Shown: one piece after another, positions 57,258 through 64,000 of the stretch
Layout: every line of letters begins with the position of its first letter
Position numbering within the stretch: position 1 is the first letter of the stretch
Source of the DNA: Methanolobus bombayensis
GTDB lineage: Archaea; Halobacteriota; Methanosarcinia; Methanosarcinales; Methanosarcinaceae
Assembly (NCBI RefSeq): GCF_017873415.1
Contig: NZ_JAGGKD010000009.1
Location: 18,830 to 82,829 of the forward strand
Direction of reading: 5' to 3'
DNA length: 64,000 bases
Notes under the pieces: model-generated
The model's input: only the letters and a program-made list of their open reading frames with translations
What the model was told of the DNA's origin: nothing
Database searches by the model: none
Program-made: the position numbers and the translations under genes

Positions 57258-57623
57258 ATGAGCGATAAACCGGAAGATGCTAAGAAAAAGAAGAGTGTAA
57301 GAATTGAGCTTCATAAGCCTGAGGATTTCAAACAGGTCTATTCAATTGGTGCTGTGGGCGGTCATAGTCCTTATGACTTCAGGATCGGTTTCTATAATGA
57401 TATGCCGATGGCAACAGACAAGGCAGGAGAACAGGTAATTCAGAGAAGACTTGAGACCGAGGTAATAATGTCACCTCTGGCAGCCGTTGAGCTTGTGCGC
57501 TGGCTAAATCAGCATATTCAGAATTATGAGGCTGCGTTCGGCCCGATTGCAAGGCCCCAGGTTGGCGTTAAGAAGAAGCCCGAATCTGTTCAGGACAGTA
57601 CTGAGATACAGGGTTATATGTGA
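57258..57623 (+). CDS. DUF3467 family protein
   Basis: 121 residues from ATG 57258 (MSDKPEDAKKKK), with AAGGTG just upstream; a GTG at 57228 is in frame but unsupported. Small beta-rich protein with YSIGAVGGHSPYDFRIGF and VIMSPLAAVELVRWLNQHI, the DUF3467 pattern. Function unknown; related bacterial proteins are small cytosolic. Own transcription unit likely. Confidence 0.8.
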   Translation: MSDKPEDAKKKKSVRIELHKPEDFKQVYSIGAVGGHSPYDFRIGFYNDMPMATDKAGEQVIQRRLETEVIMSPLAAVELVRWLNQHIQNYEAAFGPIARPQVGVKKKPESVQDSTEIQGYM

Positions 57624-57803
57624 GCTGCCAATTGGCTGCCAATTTTTTATACCGGAAATCTATAAATGTTGATATGGTGAATATTCCTGTCTGATTCATG
57701 AGTATATCGCCAAGAATAAATACAATATTAGTTATCTATATTAGCCTGAAAACTGAATAGTTATCAGTAATATTATTCTTTTAAATGAAAGAGAGGATTA
57801 ATT

Positions 57804-58028
57804 TTGTTCCCAAATAAGAAAGTTCAGAAGTTAGTCGGATCCAAGGTCCAGGTAGAGATGAAAGGTGACCTTCACCTTCTCGAAGGAACTTTGAAAAGTG
57901 CAGATGATTATATGAATCTTCATATGGTTGATACTGTAGAGATTGCAAACGGTGAGCGTCTGCGTTCCCTTGGTTCTGTCGTATTGCGTGGAAACAATAT
58001 CATTCTTGTTGTTCCTATGGAAGAATAA
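57804..58028 (+). CDS. LSm/Sm-like archaeal RNA-binding protein
   Basis: 74 residues, starting at TTG 57804 with SD GAGAGGAT (57791-57798) and no upstream ATG. Sm1 motif VGSKVQVEMKGDLHLLEGTLKSADDYMN and Sm2 motif GSVVLRGNNIILVV are complete. Archaeal LSm proteins form hexa/heptameric rings that bind U-rich RNA. Nineteen nt ahead of a winged-helix gene, with which it is probably co-transcribed. Confidence 0.93.
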   Translation: MFPNKKVQKLVGSKVQVEMKGDLHLLEGTLKSADDYMNLHMVDTVEIANGERLRSLGSVVLRGNNIILVVPMEE

Positions 58029-58047
58029 ACTCTTAGTGGAAACTAAC

Positions 58048-58398
58048 ATGAGTATCGAAGAGACCGCATTTAATCTTATTCGGGAAAGCAAAGAAGGGGT
58101 CTTCCAGAACGAACTCTGGAAGATGCTGGAGATTGATAGCCGCAAGTGTTCCAGAGTGGTATCAAAGCTTCTGAAGGAAGATCTTATTGTACGTGAGCAG
58201 GCTGTTTCAAATGGGGCCAGAACCTACCTTCTGAAAGTAAAGGAAGAGGAGAAGCCCTGCTTCGATCTCCTGTTGTCAGGGGATATGTTCTCACCCTGTG
58301 CGGGATGCAGAGATGCATGCCAGCCTGAGATCTGTGAGAAGCTCACTATCTGGGTTGCAAACCTTAATGACACTAAGGAAACAGCTGAAATGCGCTGA
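58048..58398 (+). CDS. winged-helix protein with C-terminal Cys cluster
   Basis: 116 residues from ATG 58048 (MSIEETAFNLIRESKEG). A winged helix resembling MarR/Rpc34 modules (FQNELWKMLEIDSRKCSRVV, wing NGARTYLLK) is followed by CFDLLLS and CAGCRDACQPEICEKL, with five cysteines able to bind metal or an Fe-S cluster. Rpc34/TFE-like pol III or transcription accessory roles are possible; not proven. Downstream of the LSm gene and upstream of tRNA-Glu. Confidence 0.75.
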   Translation: MSIEETAFNLIRESKEGVFQNELWKMLEIDSRKCSRVVSKLLKEDLIVREQAVSNGARTYLLKVKEEEKPCFDLLLSGDMFSPCAGCRDACQPEICEKLTIWVANLNDTKETAEMR

Positions 58399-58411
58399 TA
58401 TTGGCGATAGG

Positions 58412-58420
58412 TTTAAATAC
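58412..58420 (+). promoter_or_regulatory. TATA box of tRNA-Glu
   Basis: TTTAAATAC lies 46 nt before the tRNA 5' end, leaving a leader of roughly 20 nt for RNase P removal. Confidence 0.6.
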
Positions 58421-58465
58421 TATATCTGCTATGTTGGAGTCGCTTCACTAAAGCGAAATCAACGT

Positions 58466-58543
58466 GCTCCGATAGTGTAGTCCGGCCAATCATTCCGGCC
58501 TTTCGAGCCGAAGACTCGGGTTCGAATCCCGATCGGAGCACCA
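58466..58543 (+). tRNA. tRNA-Glu(UUC) with encoded CCA
   Basis: Acceptor GCTCCGA/TCGGAGC, D-arm with TAGTCCGG, anticodon loop CTTTCGA (anticodon TTC), T-loop TTCGAAT, discriminator A at 58540 followed by CCA. No intron. Used for protein synthesis and, in archaea, also as the precursor substrate for tetrapyrrole and Glu-tRNA-Gln formation. Confidence 0.97.
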
Positions 58544-58655
58544 CACAATTTTTCTTAAAGTTAGTTTAAGTTTATTCGACTTTACAGTAGATTCTCTTCT
58601 TTAAAGAAATTGTTTTGTTTTTAGTGAACTTTATTCAGTATAACTCGAGGTTCAC

Positions 58656-60059
58656 ATGTCATTCGATGATCTTAATCTGATTTATCCACTTCAGCGCGCA
58701 TTGAAAGAGGAAGGGTATACAACCCCTACTCCTATACAAAAACAATCCATACCGCATCTCCTTAGTGGCAGGGACATGATCGGTATCGCCCAGACAGGTA
58801 CAGGCAAGACTGCTTCTTTCATTTTGCCTATTTTACACAACATGACGGCAGCTCATAAGAAATCACGTAAAAAGTACCCTCGTGTTCTTGTGCTTGCACC
58901 AACAAGAGAACTTGCAGCCCAGATAGGTGACAGTTTTAGTTCCTATGGGCGCTATACACGATATAAGCACACAGTTGTCTTTGGTGGTGTAGGACAGGGT
59001 CCCCAAGTGAAAACCATTTCCAAGGGTATAGATTCACTTGTAGCCACTCCTGGAAGATTACTTGATTTGGTAGACCAGGGACATGTAAAACTCTCTGAAG
59101 TAGAGTATTTCGTACTTGATGAAGCAGACAGAATGCTAGACATGGGATTTGTCAATGACGTCTATAAAGTCGTTGAAATGCTTCCACAAAAGAGACAGTC
59201 ACTCTTCTTCTCAGCAACCATGTCTCCTGATGTTTCAAAACTTGCCAGGAAAATGCTGACAAATCCTGTTACTGTGGAAATAACACCACAGGCAACAACT
59301 GTAGAGCGCATAGACCAGTTCGTCTTCTTCGTTGATTCTGAGAACAAGAACGAGTTGATACTTCAATTACTCAGAAGCAGGCATCTTGAATGTGTACTTA
59401 TCTTTACCAGAACAAAACACAGGGCTAACAAAGTAGCTCAGATGCTTAATAAGAACAAGATCCCTGCTGATGCCATTCATGGAAACAAGTCCCAGACACA
59501 CAGGACAAAAGCCCTTCAGGACTTTAAATCAGGACAGCTTCGTGTGCTGGTTGCAACTGACATCGCAGCCCGTGGTATAGATGTTGATGACATTTCCCAC
59601 GTGATCAACTACGATCTTCCAAACATTTCCGAAAGTTATGTACACCGCATAGGCCGTACAGCAAGAGCAGGAGCCGATGGAACAGCATTCTCATTCTGTG
59701 CTGCAGATGAACGTGATTTCCTCCGTGATATAGAGAAGCTCATTAGAATGGAAATCGAAGTTGCAGAACATGAATTCCATTCTGAAAAAGCAAAGAACGC
59801 CACCGGCGATGCTGCGAAACCTGCACCAAGACAATATGGAAGGCCAAGAGGAAAGCCCGGTTACAAAAGAGGACAGGGTAGAGGCAAAAAAGGCGAAGGT
59901 AAAGATAAAAATAAGAAGAGCGGCAGCAAAAAACCTGGTAATAATCAAGGTAGCCGAAGCAGCGTTAATAATTCAAGTGGCGGCAGGTCAAAAAAAAATA
60001 GTTCCGTCAAAGGTAAGAGCAGGAGCGGTTCCCCTTCTAAATTCGGAAATAGAAGATAA
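58656..60059 (+). CDS. DEAD-box RNA helicase with basic C-terminal tail
   Basis: 467 residues. Q motif (TPTPIQKQSIPHLL), AQTGTGKT, PTRELA, TPGRL, DEAD (FVLDEADRMLDMGF), SAT, ARGIDVDD and HRIGRTARAG are all present. The last ~90 residues are Lys/Gly/Ser/Arg-rich, an RNA-binding tail like those of cold-responsive methanogen helicases. It unwinds structured RNA in the cytoplasm. Ends at a stem-loop terminator. Confidence 0.94.
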   Translation: MSFDDLNLIYPLQRALKEEGYTTPTPIQKQSIPHLLSGRDMIGIAQTGTGKTASFILPILHNMTAAHKKSRKKYPRVLVLAPTRELAAQIGDSFSSYGRYTRYKHTVVFGGVGQGPQVKTISKGIDSLVATPGRLLDLVDQGHVKLSEVEYFVLDEADRMLDMGFVNDVYKVVEMLPQKRQSLFFSATMSPDVSKLARKMLTNPVTVEITPQATTVERIDQFVFFVDSENKNELILQLLRSRHLECVLIFTRTKHRANKVAQMLNKNKIPADAIHGNKSQTHRTKALQDFKSGQLRVLVATDIAARGIDVDDISHVINYDLPNISESYVHRIGRTARAGADGTAFSFCAADERDFLRDIEKLIRMEIEVAEHEFHSEKAKNATGDAAKPAPRQYGRPRGKPGYKRGQGRGKKGEGKDKNKKSGSKKPGNNQGSRSSVNNSSGGRSKKNSSVKGKSRSGSPSKFGNRR

Positions 60060-60063
60060 TCCG

Positions 60064-60090
60064 GAACAGATCAGACTTCTGTTCTTTTTT
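60064..60090 (+). terminator. stem-loop terminator after the DEAD-box gene
   Basis: GAACAGA (60064-60070) pairs with TCTGTTC (60078-60084), followed by six T. Confidence 0.72.
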
Positions 60091-60226
60091 GTTTTTTACA
60101 AAAAGCATTATCTGACTTTGTTGTGAACCGACAACACTAATATCTGCTACTGACCTTATATCGTTTCATCAGGCTGTATTTTAATGCAGCTCTGTAATGA
60201 ATACTAAAAAACGTAAGTGACCTTAA

Positions 60227-60583
60227 ATGAAGTACATTGCTCAGTTCGCCATAATTCTTATTATTTGTTATCTCGGTGAACTGATTCACAATTTCCTCCA
60301 TATACCTATTCCAGGTAACGTTCTTGGAATGGTTTTGCTTCTTATCCTGCTGCTTACAGGAGTTGTCAGGCTTTCCATGATAGAGGATGTGAGCAATTTT
60401 ATGTTGAAGCACCTGTCATTTTTCTTCATACCAGCAGGAGTAGGTCTGATAACATGTTTTACGGTTCTTGAAGGAAAATGGACTGCACTTTTTATTATTT
60501 CCGTGGTATCTACATTCATCATTGCTGTTGTTACCGGTGCAACGGTTCAGCTACTGATTAAAAGGAGGCAGTCCGTTGAGTGA
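60227..60583 (+). CDS. lrgA: LrgA/CidA family holin-like protein
   Basis: 118 residues with four membrane helices. YLGELIHNFLHIPIPGNVLGMVLL and HLSFFFIPAGVGLI are LrgA/CidA hallmarks. In bacteria LrgAB modulates murein hydrolase export or carries pyruvate/glycolate; archaea have no murein, so a transport role is more likely. Overlaps lrgB by 8 nt. Confidence 0.9.
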   Translation: MKYIAQFAIILIICYLGELIHNFLHIPIPGNVLGMVLLLILLLTGVVRLSMIEDVSNFMLKHLSFFFIPAGVGLITCFTVLEGKWTALFIISVVSTFIIAVVTGATVQLLIKRRQSVE

Positions 60584-61280
60584 GTTTGTATCACAGTTTG
60601 TACAGTCTCCTGCATTTGGTATCGGTATTTCCTTGCTAACTTTCTCTGCGGGCGTTCAGATCTACAAAAGGACAGGCTCACCTTTGATGAACCCGTTGGT
60701 TCTCAGCATGCTTATGATAATAGCTCTGCTTCTGAGTTTTCACATCAGTTTTGATGACTACAACAATGGAGGTCAATTCATATCATTCTTCCTTGGACCT
60801 GCCACTGTTATTCTTGCAGTCCCCCTGTATCGTAAGATAACCCTGCTGAAAGAGAATGTTGTTCCGATAATTGCCGGGATAAGCATTGGTTCTGCTGCGG
60901 GGATTGCAAGTATCATAGTTATGTGCAAGATGTTCGGACTTGATGAGCTGTTGAGTGTTTCCATGATACCTAAATCCGTAACAACTCCCATTGGTATTGA
61001 GATTTCAAACCAGCTCGGTGGTCTGCCTTCTGTTACCATGGCTTCTATAGTTTTCACTGGTATTGCAGGTGTTTTACTCGGACCAATGATATGTAAGTTG
61101 TTCAGGATAGAAGATAAAGTGGCTCTTGGTGTTGCTATTGGCACTTCATCACATGCTCTTGGAACAACAAAAGCTGTTGAGATTGGTGAGACCGAGGGTG
61201 CTATGAGTGGTCTTGCAATTGGAATTGCTGGACTGGTAACTGTGTTCCTTGCTCCTTTGCTGGCAAAACTACTGTTGTGA
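60576..61280 (+). CDS. lrgB: LrgB family membrane protein
   Basis: 234 residues, TTG start at 60576 with strong SD AGGAGGC inside lrgA. About six or seven membrane helices. Signatures PKSVTTPIGIEISNQLGG and GTSSHALGTTKAVEIGE identify LrgB. It works together with LrgA as a two-component membrane system, possibly for organic-acid export. Confidence 0.92.
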   Translation: MSEFVSQFVQSPAFGIGISLLTFSAGVQIYKRTGSPLMNPLVLSMLMIIALLLSFHISFDDYNNGGQFISFFLGPATVILAVPLYRKITLLKENVVPIIAGISIGSAAGIASIIVMCKMFGLDELLSVSMIPKSVTTPIGIEISNQLGGLPSVTMASIVFTGIAGVLLGPMICKLFRIEDKVALGVAIGTSSHALGTTKAVEIGETEGAMSGLAIGIAGLVTVFLAPLLAKLLL

Positions 61281-61376
61281 TTGCTGCTATAATTACTGTT
61301 ATATTTTTCGTTATATTTGCAGTAGATAGAAATGATTATCTTCTGAGCAATGTAATATTCTAATTGGGTAGTTTCT

Positions 61377-61604
61377 ATGATCCTTATTCAAAGAAGATAT
61401 CAGGATGTTGCTGAGGAGATCAGTGAGACAGATGTTGACCGGGTTAAGCTAAATCTTGGTATTACAAGGAAAGTCTGCTGTGGTGGCAGAGAGAAGAAGG
61501 ATTATGACCTTGGGTGGATAGAGCATCCCGGGGATATGAAGATTACTACTGTAAAGGATTACGAGATCAAGGATAGAGTGCTTGAGGTGTGGATCGAGCC
61601 CTGA
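61377..61604 (+). CDS. hypothetical protein, 75 aa
   Basis: Family not recognised. Small, charged, with one adjacent Cys pair (KVCCGGREKKD) and a beta-rich end (ITTVKDYEIKDRVLEVWIEP). ATG at 61377 sits 97 nt after lrgB. It ends 34 nt before the TTTAT target of the second tnpB-only element, so it may have escaped disruption. Codon use is like its neighbours. Confidence 0.5.
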   Translation: MILIQRRYQDVAEEISETDVDRVKLNLGITRKVCCGGREKKDYDLGWIEHPGDMKITTVKDYEIKDRVLEVWIEP

Positions 61605-61642
61605 AGCACTTAAGTTGTCATCAATGAATTCCTTAATTTTAT

Positions 61643-63049
61643 CACCATAGAGCAAGAAGACCACCATTTTCAAATGGTGGATGAATTGCGTCAAACGTAG
61701 TAAACATTTAAATATTATCGAAACATATAAAAATTTGTATAAAGAGTTTGCTTTTTTACAGTGAAGTGTTTTAGATGAAACGTGGTTATAGATATCGAAT
61801 ATACCCTAACAAAGAACAAATAAATTTGTTAGAACAACATTTCGGTAGTGTTCGATTCATTTACAACCGGTCACTTTTCATAAAGAATACTATGTATTCT
61901 AAGTTCAAGATCAATGTTACTGAAGTTGATCTGAACAACAATCTAACTTCTTTAAAGGAACAATATTTGTGGTTGAAAGACTTAAATTCACAATCCTTAC
62001 AACAGGCCAACAGGAACTTGTTGACTGGATTCAAGAACTTCTTTGAAGGAAATGGAAGATATCCTACAAAAAAGAGTAAGAGGAATAACAATCTTTCATT
62101 TCAAGTTCCTCAAAACTACCAGATCAATCTAACTACATCAAAGATATATTTACCAAAAATAGGGTGGATAAAGATTGTTCTTCATAGGGATTTCTTAGAT
62201 AAAGAATTCATCAAAAATGAACTTGTAACAAAAGAAGTTAATGGTGAACTTATTCTTGACCAGAAACTTAACAAGAAGTTTAATATCCTTAAGACTTTAA
62301 CTGTTTCCAGAACATCAGCTGGAAGATATCATGTGAGCATTCTGATTGATGATCATGTTCCTGAACCAATACCAGTTGAATTCCATGAAACTACAACAAT
62401 AGGAATTGATATAGGAATTAAGTCATTTGCTATCCTTTCATCCGGAGAAGTCATTGATAATCCTAAATTCCTGAAAAAGTCTCTAAAGAAATTGAAAAAA
62501 TTACAACGAGCAGTTAGCAGGAAAAAGATTAGTTCTAAGAATAGGAAAAAAGCCGTATTAAAATTGGCAAAACATCATCAGTTAATAGCAAATCAAAGAA
62601 ATGATTTTCAGCATAAGGTTTCCATAAAGATAATCAGTGAAAGCCAAGCCGTTTGTTTGGAAGACCTTAATGTATCTGGAATGATCAGAAATCATAAACT
62701 TGCTCAAGCCATCAGTGATGTTGGATGGTCTGAGTTCATCAGAAAATTAACTTATAAAGCAGAATGGTATGGAAAAACCATTCTAAGAATTGGTAGATTT
62801 GATGCATCATCAAAATTGTGTAATGTTTGTGGATACAAGAAAGAGAATCTTACTCTTAATGATAGAGAGTGGGAATGTCCAACATGTAAGACATTACATG
62901 ACAGGGATGTTAATGCTGCTATCAATATCAAAAATATTGCATTGAATAACTTAAACACCGTAGGAACTACGGAAAGAGCTTGTGGACTTACTGGCATTAG
63001 TCAGAGGTATGAAGCAAGAAGCCACTCAATTTATTGAGTGGTAGTTCAC
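61643..63049 (+). mobile_element. tnpB-only IS605/IS1341-type element (copy 2)
   Basis: A 1407-bp element after TTTAT (61638-61642), with the same left-end hairpin CCACCATTT/AAATGGTGG as copy 1, and a right end closing with the stem CCACTCAAT/ATTGAGTGG (63022-63041) and GTAGTTCAC. Same orientation as copy 1; the 7-kb core region between them could be lost or duplicated by recombination. Confidence 0.87.
61775..63037 (+). CDS. tnpB: TnpB RNA-guided nuclease (copy 2)
   Basis: 420 residues, intact. RuvC triad in GIDIGIKSFA, CLEDLNVSG and HDRDVNAAIN; zinc finger CNVCG...CPTC. Substitutions relative to copy 1 are scattered, often conservative and concentrated away from the active site, suggesting both copies have been under protein-level selection or diverged recently. 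Confidence 0.93.
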   Translation: MKRGYRYRIYPNKEQINLLEQHFGSVRFIYNRSLFIKNTMYSKFKINVTEVDLNNNLTSLKEQYLWLKDLNSQSLQQANRNLLTGFKNFFEGNGRYPTKKSKRNNNLSFQVPQNYQINLTTSKIYLPKIGWIKIVLHRDFLDKEFIKNELVTKEVNGELILDQKLNKKFNILKTLTVSRTSAGRYHVSILIDDHVPEPIPVEFHETTTIGIDIGIKSFAILSSGEVIDNPKFLKKSLKKLKKLQRAVSRKKISSKNRKKAVLKLAKHHQLIANQRNDFQHKVSIKIISESQAVCLEDLNVSGMIRNHKLAQAISDVGWSEFIRKLTYKAEWYGKTILRIGRFDASSKLCNVCGYKKENLTLNDREWECPTCKTLHDRDVNAAINIKNIALNNLNTVGTTERACGLTGISQRYEARSHSIY

Positions 63050-63065
63050 TTACATTCTTTGTTGA
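62955..63065 (+). ncRNA. putative omega RNA of tnpB copy 2
   Basis: Same scaffold as copy 1 up to the terminal stem, which is changed on both arms while staying fully paired. Guide would begin TTACATTCTTTGTTGA. Confidence 0.6.
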
Positions 63066-63249
63066 TTTAGTTTAAAATCAACAACTGTTACTACATATTT
63101 AGATATAAGGTTAGCGTTTTGATTCTGTTGGGTTATGTTGTATGTTATACTACAATACCTGAAATCTGAGTAGTTTTTGTATAGAATTGTCTGGTGAACA
63201 TTCATTGTTCAAAAATAAAAAAATGTAGCACAAATAATAAAACGTAAAG

Positions 63250-63381
63250 TTAATCGCAAATCATATCTGCACTGGTCATACATCCGCAGTTGGAACAATA
63301 ATAAACGATATTCATCCCAAGCTTCTGCTTTTTAAGCATTTTTTTACAGTTCTTACAGGATTTTTCCGGTTGGTTTTCCAT
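63250..63381 (-). CDS. 43-aa zinc-ribbon microprotein
   Basis: Starts at ATG 63381 with GGAGG six nt upstream, immediately after the stop of the preceding gene. MENQPEKSCKNCKK followed by YYCSNCGC gives two CxxC pairs, a minimal zinc ribbon. No family recognised. Probably co-translated with the upstream 62-aa zinc-ribbon protein. Confidence 0.6.
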   Translation of the reverse strand: MENQPEKSCKNCKKMLKKQKLGMNIVYYCSNCGCMTSADMICD

Positions 63382-63570
63382 TCAGAGTCCTCCTTCACAA
63401 AGCATAGCTTCTTCGTACAACATCAAAGAGTCCATTCTTGCAGTGTTTTCCCTTGTCCAGTAACCACATGTTTTACAAACCTGTACCCCACTTGAAAGTT
63501 TGTGAAACTCTCCATGGCATTCCGGACACTTTTTTAAAGATCCCAATTTTATAACTCCCTTATCTTTCAT
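63382..63570 (-). CDS. 62-aa zinc-ribbon protein
   Basis: Read from ATG 63570 (MKDKGVIKLGSLKKCPEC); an upstream in-frame ATG at 63597 is possible. Zinc ribbon CPECHGEF...CKTCGYW followed by a helical, acidic tail. Its stop is directly followed by the ATG of the 43-aa zinc-ribbon gene. Role unknown; small zinc ribbons of this kind often bind nucleic acid or partner enzymes. Confidence 0.6.
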   Translation of the reverse strand: MKDKGVIKLGSLKKCPECHGEFHKLSSGVQVCKTCGYWTRENTARMDSLMLYEEAMLCEGGL

Positions 63571-63597
63571 TGTTATGTGTTTTGTAGGTAGAGACAC

Positions 63598-63760
63598 ATC
63601 GCTAGTTAGCTAATGTATCATTAACTTCTCTCACAGGCAAAATCATTCCCAATTGCTTGCCTTATTTCAAATTTGAGCCAGATGGCTCAATTCCCACTCT
63701 CCTTCATATTTGTGTTACTGTTATTTAATACATTTTAAATAAAACTAGTACTATATTTAT
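63598..63760 (+). other. AT-rich spacer before the edge element
   Basis: About 160 nt without an open frame of note, ending in TTTAT (63756-63760). It should contain the promoter of the zinc-ribbon pair on the minus strand. Confidence 0.4.
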
Positions 63761-64000
63761 AAAGTTGAGCTTTTTTAACTCAAAAGCGAGAAGTCCCCTT
63801 CCTCGGAACGTAGCGACAGGTAGGGGATGAAAGCGTCATAAACAAATCAAAAAACAGTATCAAATACTAACAATTAAATAATCTTAAATCATAATATAAA
63901 TCAGATATTTTTTATGCAATTGACATTACCAATTAAAATACAGTCTACTCCAGAACAGGAATCTGTTCTATGGGATCTATCGGAGAAATGTAGGCTTATT
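63761..64000 (+). mobile_element. left end of a further IS605-type tnpB element (cut by window)
   Basis: After TTTAT, an AAGCGAGAAGTCCCC...AGGGGATGAAAGCGTC motif forms a left-end hairpin (CCCCT/AGGGG plus CCT/AGG) similar in layout to the other four. A tnpB start follows at 63914. The end lies beyond the window. Confidence 0.7.
63914..64000 (+). CDS. tnpB: TnpB-like protein (3' partial)
   Basis: Only 29 codons are visible: MQLTLPIKIQSTPEQESVLW and then DLSEKCRLI. The start resembles TnpB N-termini (basic beta strand, then Q-E-x-x-L helix) and follows an element left end. It is clearly from a different lineage than the other three TnpBs. Confidence 0.65.
   Translation, partial: MQLTLPIKIQSTPEQESVLWDLSEKCRLI

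Overview
The window is a stretch of chromosome from a methanogenic euryarchaeon, most probably a methylotrophic member of the Methanosarcinaceae (Methanolobus/Methanococcoides-like; the genus is inference). Supporting markers are Mch of the methanopterin C1 pathway, an MptE-type pterin kinase, an MsvR-type methanogen redox regulator, archaeal CobY/CobZ, Trm1, a Taw2-like enzyme, an archaeal LSm protein, an intron-bearing tRNA-Arg and PGF-CTERM surface proteins. Base composition is moderately AT-rich, and intergenic regions carry archaeal TATA elements and T-rich terminators.

Layout. 1-5.2 kb: two surface proteins sharing a C-terminal PGF-pre-PGF domain and archaeosortase signal. 5.2-15 kb: a glutaminase/asparagine-synthase/Dph6 fusion, a CDP-alcohol phosphatidyltransferase, purSQ, RNase HII and a two-gene type IV pilus-like assembly module. 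15-22.7 kb: a UbiA prenyltransferase, pheT, tRNA-Arg(UCG) with a 23-nt intron, a TauE-like permease, a K+ channel/RCK pair and a site-2 protease. 23-36.9 kb: ftsZ, a DHPS-like protein, a haloalkane-dehalogenase-like hydrolase, a hybrid kinase, mch, DUF2124, a Taw2-like enzyme divergent from an MsvR-type regulator, DUF2110 plus a winged-helix protein, trm1, a cupredoxin-like lipoprotein, a phosphoesterase and an AIM24-like protein. 38.7-44.9 kb: a compact cobamide operon (dead CobD paralogue, CobD, CbiB, CobZ, CobS, CobY) that builds the aminopropanol arm and nucleotide loop. 45-53 kb: an FGE-fold lipoprotein, ileS, mptE, DUF373, an MTAP-like phosphorylase and a KaiC-like protein without a P-loop. 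54.6-61.6 kb: a Ski2-type helicase, DUF3467, LSm, a winged-helix/Cys protein, tRNA-Glu(UUC), a DEAD-box helicase and lrgAB.

Mobile DNA is the main accessory signal. Five IS200/IS605-type elements are present: one tnpA+tnpB element (37.0-38.6 kb), two closely related tnpB-only elements (53.2-54.6 and 61.6-63.0 kb), one 236-bp transposase-less derivative (30.2-30.4 kb) and one cut by the right edge. All five left ends follow TTTAT. The four visible right ends finish in TTCAC and carry a terminal hairpin whose sequence differs between copies while pairing is kept, as expected for a TnpB guide-RNA (omega RNA) scaffold.

The most unusual coding findings are a CobD paralogue that has lost its PLP lysine yet heads the cobamide operon, the Ntn-glutaminase/PP-loop/Dph6 fusion, a cupredoxin-fold lipoprotein with three of four copper ligands replaced, a KaiC-like protein without Walker A, and an FGE-fold lipoprotein without the catalytic cysteine pair. 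No CRISPR array, prophage or rRNA was seen.
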